Of a stretch of DNA of 35,019 nt, positions 14,268 through 22,344 are shown piece by piece; within the stretch, counting starts at the first letter, position 1, and every line of letters begins with the position of its first letter. Where the stretch lies: NCBI RefSeq assembly GCF_905372115.1, contig NZ_CAJPNR010000019.1:1-35019 (forward strand). Reading direction: 5' to 3'. The notes below the pieces were generated by a model. That model was given only the letters and a program-made list of their open reading frames with translations, was not told where the DNA came from and searched no databases. The translations under genes were made by a program, and so were the position numbers. This stretch comes from an uncultured Streptococcus sp. (GTDB lineage Bacteria; Bacillota; Bacilli; Lactobacillales; Streptococcaceae).

Positions 14268-14957
14268 TTGTTATACAAATTTCTACTTTTCGACCTTGAC
14301 CATACATTGCTGGATTTTGATACTGCTGAAGATTTTGCTCTGACTGCTTTTTTGCAAGAGCAAGGTATAACAGATATTCAGACCTACAAAGACTATTATA
14401 TTCCCATGAACAAGGGGCTTTGGCGGGAACTGGAGCAGGGTAAAATTACCAAGCCGGAGCTGGTCAACACTCGCTTTTCTCGTCTTTTTGCCCATTTTGG
14501 CATTGAGAAGGATGGAGCAGAGCTGGCCTTTCTTTATCAGCAGCATATTGCTCAGCAAGGACAAACTTACGCTGGTGCTAGCGAGCTTTTGGACAACTTG
14601 ACAGCTGCTGATTATGAGATTTACGGAGCGACCAATGGCATCACGGCTATTCAGACCGAACGCATGGCCCATTCCGACATTTCTCCTTATTTTAATCATA
14701 TTTTTATCTCGGAAAAGATGGGGACTCAGAAGCCTGAAGCTTTATTTTATGAAAAAATAGCAGAGCAGATTACAGATTTTGACCTGTCTCAGACTTTGAT
14801 GATTGGAGACTCCTTGACAGCTGATGTTGCTGGCGCTAATAATGCTGGATTGGACTCTATCTGGTACAATCCCAAGCAGCTAGAAAATGAAAGTCTTTTT
14901 CAACCGACCTATACCGCTTATTCTTATGACGACATTATCAGACTATTGGTTCCATAA
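14268..14957 (+). CDS. yjjG: YjjG-type HAD nucleotidase
   Basis: The protein is 229 residues from a TTG start at 14268. It has HAD motif I FLLFDLDHTLLDFD (Asp9/Asp11), the cap region 20-95, motif II around GATNGI, motif III Lys in SEKMGTQKPEALFYE, and motif IV MIGDSLTADVAGANNAG. YjjG-type enzymes dephosphorylate non-canonical pyrimidine nucleotides and dUMP/dTMP, keeping damaged nucleotides out of DNA. TTG 14268 is chosen because AAAGGA lies 8 nt upstream and the first strand then starts as in the family. The longer frame from 14223 overlaps the -10 box. The lipoprotein gene follows 11 bp later, so the two are probably co-transcribed. Confidence 0.88.
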   Translation: MLYKFLLFDLDHTLLDFDTAEDFALTAFLQEQGITDIQTYKDYYIPMNKGLWRELEQGKITKPELVNTRFSRLFAHFGIEKDGAELAFLYQQHIAQQGQTYAGASELLDNLTAADYEIYGATNGITAIQTERMAHSDISPYFNHIFISEKMGTQKPEALFYEKIAEQITDFDLSQTLMIGDSLTADVAGANNAGLDSIWYNPKQLENESLFQPTYTAYSYDDIIRLLVP

Positions 14958-14968
14958 GGAGACTTCAA

Positions 14969-15796
14969 ATGAAAAAAATCCTTGCCTTGTTTTCTCTTCT
15001 TGCCAGTTTGTTGCTACTGACAGCCTGTTATGCTAAGAAAGAAGAAGTCGACGAGAGCATACGAACGACGAAGTCCCTTTTTAAAAAGCTCCCTTTTCAG
15101 CCCGTCAAGATTAGTTCTGATGGCAGTTATCATTATGAGGGTGGCGGGGCGACAATTGATTTGTATTTCACCGAGGAAGATATCCAAAAGTACCCTATTC
15201 TAAAATACCACCCAAATCGAAAAGGCAGTAAAATCGAATTTTATGAGATATTTTACGGAGAGAGAACAGCAGATCAGCTACTGGATTGTTTGGTAGACCA
15301 AGAAATAACTAGCTTAATTGATGAGATTGAGGGCGAAATGGAAGATGATATGACTGCTGTATACCAGCAAAAATCAGGATTTGACAGAGCTCTATTTCAG
15401 ACTATAAGCGTTTCGTCCTCTAAAAAGGTTGATGATTCAGAAAGTCTAAATAAATATCTCATGCTATATAGTAAGTTTTTAGTCGAATTCAGGAACAATC
15501 CAGAAAATCATGATAAGCTAAAAGAGATTGTCCAAAAAATGGATAAAGCTGACCTATTAAAATGGTCTTTCGAATTTCATTCAGACCAAGTACTGGATGA
15601 GAAAAATATATCAGAAGACGAGGTAAAAAGCAGGTCCTATAATAGTCGTAGTGGAGACACAGAGTATTATGCACCGGAGACCATTAATAAGTATATGGAT
15701 TTAGGTGCTTTTCCTAAAGACGCTTCAGTCAAATTGTTTTTTAAAAAATATGAAAACCTTTCTGAACAAATAGTTTTAAACAACCAAAAAGACTAA
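14969..15796 (+). CDS. Lipoprotein of unknown function
   Basis: The 275-residue protein has a type II signal peptide with lipobox LTAC (Cys20) and a KKEEVDES linker. The following soluble domain is rich in charged residues: YHYEGGGATIDLYF at about 52-65, then long helices from 100 to 210. I do not recognise a characterised family and it does not resemble the pair around pnuC. AAGGAG precedes the ATG, 11 bp after the nucleotidase stop, so it is likely the second gene of that transcript. Expected location is the outer face of the membrane. Confidence 0.78.
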   Translation: MKKILALFSLLASLLLLTACYAKKEEVDESIRTTKSLFKKLPFQPVKISSDGSYHYEGGGATIDLYFTEEDIQKYPILKYHPNRKGSKIEFYEIFYGERTADQLLDCLVDQEITSLIDEIEGEMEDDMTAVYQQKSGFDRALFQTISVSSSKKVDDSESLNKYLMLYSKFLVEFRNNPENHDKLKEIVQKMDKADLLKWSFEFHSDQVLDEKNISEDEVKSRSYNSRSGDTEYYAPETINKYMDLGAFPKDASVKLFFKKYENLSEQIVLNNQKD

Positions 15797-15814
15797 TCTA
15801 AAAAATTTTTAACT

Positions 15815-15858
15815 CTGTCAAGAAAAAAACTTGACAGCTGTTTTTAATCTGCTATAAT
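15815..15858 (+). promoter_or_regulatory. Overlapping terminator and rpsP promoter
   Basis: CTGTCAAG (15815-15822) and CTTGACAG (15830-15837) form an exact 8-bp stem with a loop of seven A, followed by CTGTTTTT: a terminator for the lipoprotein gene. The right arm also contains TTGACA (15831-15836), which sits 16 bp from an extended -10 TGC-TATAAT (15853-15858), the strong promoter expected for rpsP. One sequence thus serves both roles. Confidence 0.7.
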
Positions 15859-15923
15859 AGAACATGTGCTTAATAGCTCTGCTATTTCACCAAAAGAAAA
15901 AATAAAGAAAAGAGACCTTAATA

Positions 15924-16196
15924 ATGGCAGTAAAAATCCGTTTGACTCGTATGGGTTCTAAGAAAAAACCTTTCTACCGTATCAATGTTGCAGACTCACG
16001 TTCACCTCGTGACGGACGTTTCATCGAAACAGTTGGTACTTACAACCCACTTGTAGCTGAAAACCAAGTGACTTTGAAAGAAGACCGTATCCTTGAGTGG
16101 TTGGGTAATGGTGCACAACCTTCTGATACTGTACGCAACATCCTTTCAAAAGAAGGCGTATTGAAGAAATTCCACGATTCAAAATACTCTAAATAA
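15924..16196 (+). CDS. rpsP: 30S ribosomal protein S16
   Basis: The 90-residue protein matches S16 over its whole length: MAVKIRLTRMGSKKKPFYRI, then ADSRSPRDGRFIETVGTYNP, and PSDTVRNILSKEGVLKKF. S16 is a small-subunit protein needed for 30S assembly, binding 16S rRNA in the body. Codons are strongly biased to those of highly expressed genes compared with neighbours. It is driven by the near-consensus promoter at 15831-15858, and khpA follows after 19 bp, the usual streptococcal arrangement. Only a weak GAGA-type ribosome site is seen. Confidence 0.98.
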   Translation: MAVKIRLTRMGSKKKPFYRINVADSRSPRDGRFIETVGTYNPLVAENQVTLKEDRILEWLGNGAQPSDTVRNILSKEGVLKKFHDSKYSK

Positions 16197-16215
16197 TAGA
16201 AGTGTAGGTTGACAT

Positions 16216-16455
16216 ATGGACACGATTGAAAATCTAATTATTGCGATAGTGAAACCTTTGATTTCACAGCCAGATGCCTTAACTATCAAGATTGAGGATA
16301 CACCTGAATTTTTAGAATATCACCTGGATCTTGATCAGAGTGATGTTGGACGTGTAATCGGTCGTAAAGGTCGTACTATCTCCGCTATAAGGACGATTGT
16401 TTACTCTGTCCCAACTGAATACAAAAAAGTTCGCATCGTTATTGATGAGAAATAA
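16216..16455 (+). CDS. khpA: KH-domain RNA-binding protein KhpA
   Basis: The 79-residue protein consists of a single type II KH domain with the GxxG loop in VGRVIGRKGRTISAIRTIV (about residues 48-66). KhpA binds RNA, forms a complex with KhpB/EloR and in streptococci influences cell elongation and division. It lies 19 bp after rpsP in the same operon and is followed by a terminator at 16460. In many firmicutes rimM and trmD follow directly; here about 1.8 kb of other sequence intervenes. Confidence 0.95.
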   Translation: MDTIENLIIAIVKPLISQPDALTIKIEDTPEFLEYHLDLDQSDVGRVIGRKGRTISAIRTIVYSVPTEYKKVRIVIDEK

Positions 16456-16459
16456 GAAG

Positions 16460-16485
16460 AACGGGACCAGTGCGTCCTGTTTTTT
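16460..16485 (+). terminator. Terminator after khpA
   Basis: AACGGGAC (16460-16467) pairs with GTCCTGTT (16474-16481, one G-T), with a T run to 16485. Confidence 0.8.
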
Positions 16486-16692
16486 CTACTTCTCTTAGCG
16501 AACTGAGTGTGCAGCTCTCAAGTGAGCTTAGGGAAATTGATGCCCAGCGAAGCGTGGGTACAAGACCCTTAATGAAACAAGCCGTTAGGCGCAGTTGAAT
16601 TTAGGGGCATTGATGCAGATCGAGCGTATACGAGAACTACGTATATTTGCTTCTTCAACGAGGAAAGCGAGAAGCGTGGAAACGGAGGAAAT
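16486..16692 (+). other. Non-coding, unexplained stretch before the immunity-like gene
   Basis: It contains several short complementary pieces, for example GTATAC with GTATAT at about 16625-16645, and AAATTGATGCCC related to GGGCATTGATGC. A 27-codon frame runs from ATG 16613 to the TGA at 16694-16696 and overlaps the next start as ATGA. It has no ribosome site and is not called as a gene. Composition is GC-richer than typical spacers. It could be a small RNA, an untranslated leader or a worn repeat; nothing is recognised. Confidence 0.35.
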
Positions 16693-17250
16693 ATGAAGTC
16701 AGAAGATTATGCTTGGAACGCCCACGAACGAGAGTGTTATGAGAATGGACAAGTGAGTCTACCTAGTCCTTACAAGCTAAAGATTCTTGATGACGGTCGG
16801 AAAAGATTGGAACTGGAACAAATCTTGGTCCAGCTTCCTCAGAAGCAGCTTGCCCAATGGGCAATGGAACATGCCACTCGCTTTACAGCTCTGATAGATA
16901 TTGGTGACGATCTTAAAAAACAGCAAATCTTGACTCAAGTCCAGGAAGTGTTTGAAGCGCGACTTTCGGGAAATGTTTCTGCCAATGAGCTGAGGCAGAC
17001 TGGTTTCTTAGCTCAGCAGCTGTCGCAGCAAGCAAAATCATCACTCAGTAAGTATGCCGCGCGTGTCTTTGCCCAAGCGGTCGCAACAGCCCACATGCGA
17101 GGTCATGCCATTGTCTCGGCAGATTATGCCGTCAAAGTAATAAATCTACAGAGTCCGGATGATATGCAAGCAGTTGTCTGTGAAAGAAAGCAGCAAATTG
17201 AACTGGCTATTAAGTGGCAGAAAAGTGCTGAAATTGAAAAGAAAGATTAG
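16693..17250 (+). CDS. Putative immunity protein (Imm5-like)
   Basis: The 185-residue, mostly helical protein has no signal peptide or membrane segment. The segment FAQAVATAHMRGHAIVSADYAVKVIN (about 130-155 region) and the preceding Ala-rich helices resemble the Imm5-type putative immunity protein family (PF14423), found beside polymorphic toxins. No toxin gene is adjacent, so it would be an orphan that protects against a neighbour's toxin. ACGGAGG provides the ribosome site 5 nt before ATG 16693. Two bases separate its stop from the ATG of the hydrolase, indicating one transcript. The family match is by recalled pattern only, so moderate confidence. Confidence 0.6.
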   Translation: MKSEDYAWNAHERECYENGQVSLPSPYKLKILDDGRKRLELEQILVQLPQKQLAQWAMEHATRFTALIDIGDDLKKQQILTQVQEVFEARLSGNVSANELRQTGFLAQQLSQQAKSSLSKYAARVFAQAVATAHMRGHAIVSADYAVKVINLQSPDDMQAVVCERKQQIELAIKWQKSAEIEKKD

Positions 17251-17252
17251 AA

Positions 17253-18149
17253 ATGATGAAGGATATGAACCACATAAAAAATGAGGAGTTACTATCGGCT
17301 ATTGCCTTTTACGATAAGAAAAATGATAAGTTGATTCGTCATATTGTTTCAGCGGAGAATTGTGACTTGGTTGTTTATCATAGACCAGGTAGAAGAAAAG
17401 AAGAAAAGCGTCATATTATTTTCTACCATGGAGCTTGTGGGCGTAGCCAAATGTGGGCCCATCAGTATGAGGCTTTTGAAGATTTTGACCTCTATTTTGC
17501 CAATGTTAGAGGACAAGGTGAGTCCTTAATGAAAAGAGGGCTTCCTGACTTGGAAGGGGCAACTCAAGATGTAGGCGTTATTTTAGATTACTTTCAGTTA
17601 GATAAGGCTATCCTAGTAGGACATTCTTGGGGTGGTAATCCATTGCAAGAATATACTTATCGTCATCCTGAACGTGTCCAAGCACTAGCCATGATTGGGA
17701 GTTGGGGACAGCACCGTTATATGTCAGATAAAGAAAAAAATCGAATAAAGTACAGTTCTCTTATGTATAAAACAATTCCTTGGAGAATAATTGCAGATAA
17801 AAATTCTAAAATGTGCTCAAATAATCTAGTGACTCGAGAATTGATTAAGAAAGCAATTTTAGATACTGGTAGAGATATTTTTATCAATCTTGGAGTAACA
17901 GGGTTTCTAGCAGTGCATGAGATTGAAGGGTATAAGGGCAATCCTCCTATGATTTTTATTCGTGGAGAGCATGACTTTCCTACTCATTTGCAGAAAATAT
18001 ATTCAGACCTCATCTCGCTTAACCCAAATTCTCGTCAGGTAGTTGTTTTAGGTACGAAACACCAGCCTATGAATGATTCTCCACTTGAATTTAATGAGAT
18101 TTTGGAACAATTTTTTATCGAAGTAGATCATCAATTAAAGGAAAATTAA
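17253..18149 (+). CDS. Alpha/beta hydrolase
   Basis: The 298-residue protein has the hydrolase fold landmarks: IIFYHGACG (oxyanion hole region, 55-63), nucleophile elbow GHSWGG (Ser125), acid Asp241 in RGEHDF, and His270 in GTKHQPM. There is no signal peptide, so it acts in the cytoplasm on an unknown ester, amide or C-C substrate. Three ATGs cluster at the start (17253, 17256, 17265); the first is given, and the coupling to the upstream stop fits any of them. It is more AT-rich than rimM and trmD, in line with acquisition. It is paired with the Imm5-like gene and both sit inside a normally continuous ribosomal locus. Confidence 0.82.
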   Translation: MMKDMNHIKNEELLSAIAFYDKKNDKLIRHIVSAENCDLVVYHRPGRRKEEKRHIIFYHGACGRSQMWAHQYEAFEDFDLYFANVRGQGESLMKRGLPDLEGATQDVGVILDYFQLDKAILVGHSWGGNPLQEYTYRHPERVQALAMIGSWGQHRYMSDKEKNRIKYSSLMYKTIPWRIIADKNSKMCSNNLVTRELIKKAILDTGRDIFINLGVTGFLAVHEIEGYKGNPPMIFIRGEHDFPTHLQKIYSDLISLNPNSRQVVVLGTKHQPMNDSPLEFNEILEQFFIEVDHQLKEN

Positions 18150-18225
18150 TCTAACCTTGTCTCCCTTGTACATTCCCCTATATCATGATAAAATACTAGG
18201 CAGAGTATAATATGTTGGAGTCGAG

Positions 18226-18744
18226 ATGAATTATTTTAATGTTGGAAAAATTGTCAATACGCAAGGTCTGCAAGGTGAGATGCGGGTTTTGTCAGTGACG
18301 GATTTTGCAGAAGAGCGTTTTAAAAAAGGCAATACCCTTGCCCTGTTTGACAAGAAGGATCAGTTTGTCATGGATGTGGAGATTGCCAGCCATCGCAAGG
18401 TCAAGAACTTTGATATTATCAAGTTTAAGGGGATGTACCATATCAATGACATTGAGAAATTCCGTAATTTCACTCTGAAAGTCCGAGAGGAAGATTTGAC
18501 GGACTTGGAAGACGGTGAATTTTACTACCATGAAATCATCGGCCTTGAAGTCTATGAAAATGACGTTCTTCTTGGTACGATTAAGGAAATTCTGCAGCCA
18601 GGAGCCAATGATGTCTGGGTGGTCAAACGTAAAGGCAAGCGCGACTTGCTGCTGCCTTATATTCCGCCAGTAGTGCTGGGGATTGACATTGAGCAAGGTC
18701 GGGTTGATGTAGAGATACCGGAAGGACTGGACGATGAAAATTGA
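18226..18744 (+). CDS. rimM: Ribosome maturation factor RimM
   Basis: The 172-residue protein begins MNYFNVGKIVNTQGLQGEMR (RimM N-terminal domain) and has the PRC-barrel part with GEFYYHEIIGLEV and the terminal LPYIPPVVLGIDIEQGRVDV. RimM binds S19 and helps process and assemble the 30S head. A TATAAT at 18206-18211 places the transcription start only about 8 nt before the ATG, with TGGAG as ribosome site on a very short leader. The end overlaps trmD by 11 nt, so the two are translationally coupled. Confidence 0.97.
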   Translation: MNYFNVGKIVNTQGLQGEMRVLSVTDFAEERFKKGNTLALFDKKDQFVMDVEIASHRKVKNFDIIKFKGMYHINDIEKFRNFTLKVREEDLTDLEDGEFYYHEIIGLEVYENDVLLGTIKEILQPGANDVWVVKRKGKRDLLLPYIPPVVLGIDIEQGRVDVEIPEGLDDEN

Positions 18745-19456
18745 TATTTTAACCCTCTTTCCGGAGATGTTTGCACCCTTGGAGCACTCTATCGTCGGTA
18801 AAGCGCGGGGAAAAGGCCTCTTAGAAATCAACTACCACAATTTCCGAGAAAAGGCTGAAAAATCTCGGCATGTAGACGACGAGCCATACGGCGGAGGTCA
18901 GGGTATGCTGCTACGGGCGCAACCTATTTTTGATGCCTATGATGCCATTGAAAAGAAGCAACCTCGTGTGATTTTGCTGGATCCTGCTGGTCGGACTTTT
19001 GACCAAGCCTATGCTGAGGAGCTGGCTAAAGAAGAGGAACTCATTTTCATTTGTGGCCATTATGAAGGCTATGATGATCGGATCAAGACTTTAGTGACAG
19101 ATGAGATTTCGCTTGGGGACTATGTCCTTACTGGAGGAGAATTGGCGGCTATGACCATGATTGATGCTACCGTTCGCCTGATACCAGAGGTTATTGGCAA
19201 GGAAGCCAGTCATACAGATGATAGTTTTTCATCTGGGCTCTTGGAGTATCCTCAGTACACTCGACCTTATGAATATCGGGGTATGGTCGTTCCGGAAGTC
19301 CTCATGAGTGGTCATCATGAAAATATCCGCAAATGGCGTCTCTATGAAAGTCTGAAAAAGACCTATCTAAGACGTCCAGACTTGCTGGAACGATATGAGA
19401 TGACGGCCGAAGAAGAAGCAATGTTAGAAGAAATTCGACAAGCTCAATCGAACTGA
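18734..19456 (+). CDS. trmD: tRNA (guanine-N1-)-methyltransferase TrmD
   Basis: The 240-residue protein shows the SPOUT knot methyltransferase motifs LFPEMF at the start, DDEPYGGGQGMLL, ICGHYEGYDDRI and SLGDYVLTGGELA. It methylates G37 of tRNAs reading CNN codons, preventing +1 frameshifting; it acts as a cytoplasmic dimer with AdoMet. It overlaps rimM by 11 nt and uses a CGGAAGGA-like ribosome site inside rimM. A strong terminator follows. Confidence 0.98.
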   Translation: MKIDILTLFPEMFAPLEHSIVGKARGKGLLEINYHNFREKAEKSRHVDDEPYGGGQGMLLRAQPIFDAYDAIEKKQPRVILLDPAGRTFDQAYAEELAKEEELIFICGHYEGYDDRIKTLVTDEISLGDYVLTGGELAAMTMIDATVRLIPEVIGKEASHTDDSFSSGLLEYPQYTRPYEYRGMVVPEVLMSGHHENIRKWRLYESLKKTYLRRPDLLERYEMTAEEEAMLEEIRQAQSN

Positions 19457-19467
19457 CAAGCAAAGTT

Positions 19468-19496
19468 AACTCTTAGAAAGGATCTAAGAGTTTTTG
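19468..19496 (+). terminator. Terminator after trmD
   Basis: AACTCTTAGA (19468-19477) pairs with TCTAAGAGTT (19483-19492), followed by T residues. The stem can be extended outward by AGCAAA with TTTGCT. Confidence 0.9.
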
Positions 19497-19706
19497 CTTT
19501 ATTCGATACAGAAATGCTCATTTTTGTTGGAAAAACCAGCTTATTTTTATAATAAAACATTTTTGTAACTAAAATGTAATAAAAAAACTATTAAAAGGAT
19601 ACGTTTGCTACTAGTTAATACTAGCGTTTTGTGATAGTATATTACTATGCGGGCTGCTATACCCAGGTTAATTATAGTATGTGAGATTATAAAAAGGAGA
19701 TTGATT

Positions 19707-22208
19707 ATGGAAAAGAAAATAGGCAAGTCTGTTGTAGCGACTGGTATCGCGGCTACAACTATTATTTCTGGTGGACTGACCCATCAAGTGCATGCGGATG
19801 AGTTGGTTGAATCAACTATAACAGCTCCACAAGCGACTGAGGTAACTGGAAAACCAGTGACAGCAGCAGATGTAGCGGTTGCCCAAGAAAATGCTGAAGC
19901 TGCCAAAGCTAAACTCGATGAGCAAAGATCGATAGTAGATACTGCTAAAACAGAAGCTGAAGATGCAAAAACTAGCGTGAAAGTGGCTGAAGCTGCTGTT
20001 GAGACTGCTAAAGAAATACAGGCAGAAGCAACAGAAGAAAATGTTGCTAAAGCGGAGACAGAAGCAAAAACAGCAGAGCAAGAGGTTAGCACGAAAGACG
20101 TTGCTGTTCGAGAAGCAGCGGCTAAAGCTGCCAAGGCTGACCAAGCTGTTAAAGATCAAGCTAATACTATTAAAGCGAGTCAATCTCTGGTAGATGTTGC
20201 AGAGACTGAATTGAAACAAGCTAAAACACCACTTAACTCAGAAGAGCAAGCTGTAGCAACTGCTAAGAGTCAGCAAAGTCAAGCACAGACTGCTTTAGAC
20301 AATGCAAAGTCTGAACTGACAAAGGCAGAACAAGCAGCGTCTTCTGCTCCACAAGTGCAGGCTGAAATCCAGAATAAAATCAATCAGGCAAAGGAATCTT
20401 TGGGTCAAACCAATCAAGCTATCAGCTCTCTTGAAGGACAGATTCCTGCTGCTGAGAAAGCAGCAGCAACAGCTCCTGTTGACCTTCGCAATACGATATA
20501 TTCTCAATTTTTAGAAAACGTCCGTAACAATGGGGCTAATCAGGAAATTCGTGATGCTGCTAACAATGCACTTGCTGTTTACCAACGCGGTCAAAATGAA
20601 TTTGGTATTTCAGTTAATTCTGACCCAACCAGTCCAGCTAGTCTAGAAAATAACCTTCAAGCTTTAGAGTTGGTGAAGGCTATTAATGCTTACCGTCGTA
20701 ATGCTGGCTTACAAGAGTTGTTGGTTGATCCGTATGCGAATGTGGCTAGCCAGATTCAGACTATCTACTTTGAGCGCAATAACTGGCACATGGGCAAGCT
20801 GATTGGTAACGAAAATGTGGCGATTAGCTATGACCCACAAGGAGCTGTCAATTTCTGGCACAGTGAAAAAGAACTCTATCAACGGATTGCGGCGCAATAT
20901 GGACTGCCTACTGATGAAACTCAGATTGATGCTAATGCTATCTATACGAGAGTTGGATCTGGTGTATTTGCTCAGATTGGTCACTATGTTCAGATGATGG
21001 ACAATAAAGCTAATGCTATCTCGGCGGCTTATGATAAACATCAAAACCGATTTGGCACACCTCATGGTACATCCGAAGTTGGTTTCCATCATATTAGCAA
21101 CTTTGACCAACGTGTTAATAATGGTACTTTGCTGACTGTTGCGGCTATGGAGCAGTTATTACGTGCTGGTGGTGGTCGTTCTGCAGGTTCTAACGCTAAT
21201 GTTACAGCACTTAAGAATCAATTGGCTGAACTCAAGGCTCAAAAAGTTGGTCAGGAATCAGCTATCAATATCCTCAATGCTCAATTAGCTGATGCTCAAA
21301 AGGCAGCGGCAGCTCAAATTGCAGCAGTTGAAGCAGCTCGTCAGAAAGTAGCAACTGCTGAAAATAATCTAGCTTTGACCAAGCAAAATGTTGCCCTTAA
21401 GCAGGAAGCTCTTGACAGAGCGACAGCTAAGATTGCAGCAAACCTAGCACCTTATCAGACTAACTTGAGCAATGCTCAGGCAGTTCTAGCAGCAGCTAAA
21501 GATAAGTTGGCAGAACTTCAGTCAGCTCAAGAAGCCGCGAAAGCTAATTTGACAACTGCTCAAGAGGACTTGCTGTCTGCTCAAAAGACATTAGCAGCAG
21601 CTAAAAAGAAAGTTATTGACCTTCAAAATGCTCCTCAGTTACTTGCAGAAGCAGAGCGGGAGTTGGCAGAAGCGCAGCTTGATTATGAAGCTAAACAAGC
21701 AATCTTAAATCAAGAGACTGCAACTTTAGCTGTTCTTGAGGAATCCTACAACAGTCTTCAAGCGAATTATGAAACTCTCTTGAATATCTTGAATCAAGCA
21801 TCTCTCCTGTATGGAAATGCTCTGAATAGCAACTATCGCTCAGGTGAAGATAAACAGACTCTAACAGCTGTAAAAGGCGGAGCTGCTGGTCCAGGTGCAG
21901 AGGATGAAGCTAAGAAAGATTCAGATGCTAAGACTGCAGAAGTTCATGCAAACACTCGTGAAGTCAAAGGAGCAACTACAGGCGCTGTTCAAGCGGCAGG
22001 TGGTGGTGCATTTACTGATTTTGTTGTAAATCCTGCAGCTCAGCTAGCTAGTGTGGCTACGACAGCTGATAAGGCTCCAACAGTTCCTGCTATTCTGCCA
22101 AATACTGGTTCAGAAGCAGAACGCCTAGCAATTTTTGGTATGGCACTTGGTGCAGCGGCCTTTTTGGGAACCAACAAGCGCCGTCGCAGAGATGAAGATT
22201 ATAATTAA
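19707..22208 (+). CDS. LPNTG-anchored SEC10/PgrA-type surface protein with CAP-like domain
   Basis: The 833-residue protein starts at ATG 19707 after AAGGAG. It has an N-terminal signal peptide cut near VHA-DE (about residue 31), a first coiled-coil rich in Ala/Glu/Lys (about 45-255), and a globular domain (about 270-490). That domain shows LELVKAINAYRRNAGLQELL, NNWHMGKLIGNENVAI, FWHSEKELY and SEVGFHH, the SEC10/PgrA surface-exclusion/CAP-like pattern. A second coiled-coil (about 500-700), a Gly/Ala-rich stretch, and the sortase signal LPNTG (residues 797-801) with hydrophobic tail and KRRRRDED end follow. Sortase should link it to peptidoglycan. Relatives block conjugation or bind ligands; the role here is unknown. 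The longer upstream frame is rejected because it would displace the signal peptide. Confidence 0.88.
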   Translation: MEKKIGKSVVATGIAATTIISGGLTHQVHADELVESTITAPQATEVTGKPVTAADVAVAQENAEAAKAKLDEQRSIVDTAKTEAEDAKTSVKVAEAAVETAKEIQAEATEENVAKAETEAKTAEQEVSTKDVAVREAAAKAAKADQAVKDQANTIKASQSLVDVAETELKQAKTPLNSEEQAVATAKSQQSQAQTALDNAKSELTKAEQAASSAPQVQAEIQNKINQAKESLGQTNQAISSLEGQIPAAEKAAATAPVDLRNTIYSQFLENVRNNGANQEIRDAANNALAVYQRGQNEFGISVNSDPTSPASLENNLQALELVKAINAYRRNAGLQELLVDPYANVASQIQTIYFERNNWHMGKLIGNENVAISYDPQGAVNFWHSEKELYQRIAAQYGLPTDETQIDANAIYTRVGSGVFAQIGHYVQMMDNKANAISAAYDKHQNRFGTPHGTSEVGFHHISNFDQRVNNGTLLTVAAMEQLLRAGGGRSAGSNANVTALKNQLAELKAQKVGQESAINILNAQLADAQKAAAAQIAAVEAARQKVATAENNLALTKQNVALKQEALDRATAKIAANLAPYQTNLSNAQAVLAAAKDKLAELQSAQEAAKANLTTAQEDLLSAQKTLAAAKKKVIDLQNAPQLLAEAERELAEAQLDYEAKQAILNQETATLAVLEESYNSLQANYETLLNILNQASLLYGNALNSNYRSGEDKQTLTAVKGGAAGPGAEDEAKKDSDAKTAEVHANTREVKGATTGAVQAAGGGAFTDFVVNPAAQLASVATTADKAPTVPAILPNTGSEAERLAIFGMALGAAAFLGTNKRRRRDEDYN

Positions 22209-22216
22209 AGAAATAC

Positions 22217-22252
22217 AAAATGAGCCTGGAATAATTTCCAGACTCATTTTTT
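22217..22252 (+). terminator. Terminator of the surface-protein gene
   Basis: AAAATGAG/CTCATTTT outer arms with CTGGAA/TTTCCAG inner arms and a T run form a long hairpin just after the stop. Confidence 0.9.
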
Positions 22253-22295
22253 GGTGTCTACAGCAATTAAACAATCTAATATAAAAAGAAAGATA

Positions 22296-22326
22296 AAAAC
22301 TTCCGATATTAACTGTCGGAAGTTTT
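22296..22326 (-). terminator. Terminator of the mal operon
   Basis: AAAACTTCCGA (22296-22306) pairs perfectly with TCGGAAGTTTT (22316-22326). On the minus strand the stem ends in a T run, 19 nt beyond the malG stop. Confidence 0.9.
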
Positions 22327-22344
22327 CAATATACATAATAGATT

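Noticed and set aside
16613..16696. 27-codon frame before the immunity-like gene, with ATGA overlap
   Set aside because: No ribosome site and no family resemblance; mentioned in the spacer entry only.
19784..20219. Long minus-strand frames opposite the surface protein
   Set aside because: They result from Ala/Lys/Glu-repetitive codons of the coiled-coil on the plus strand.
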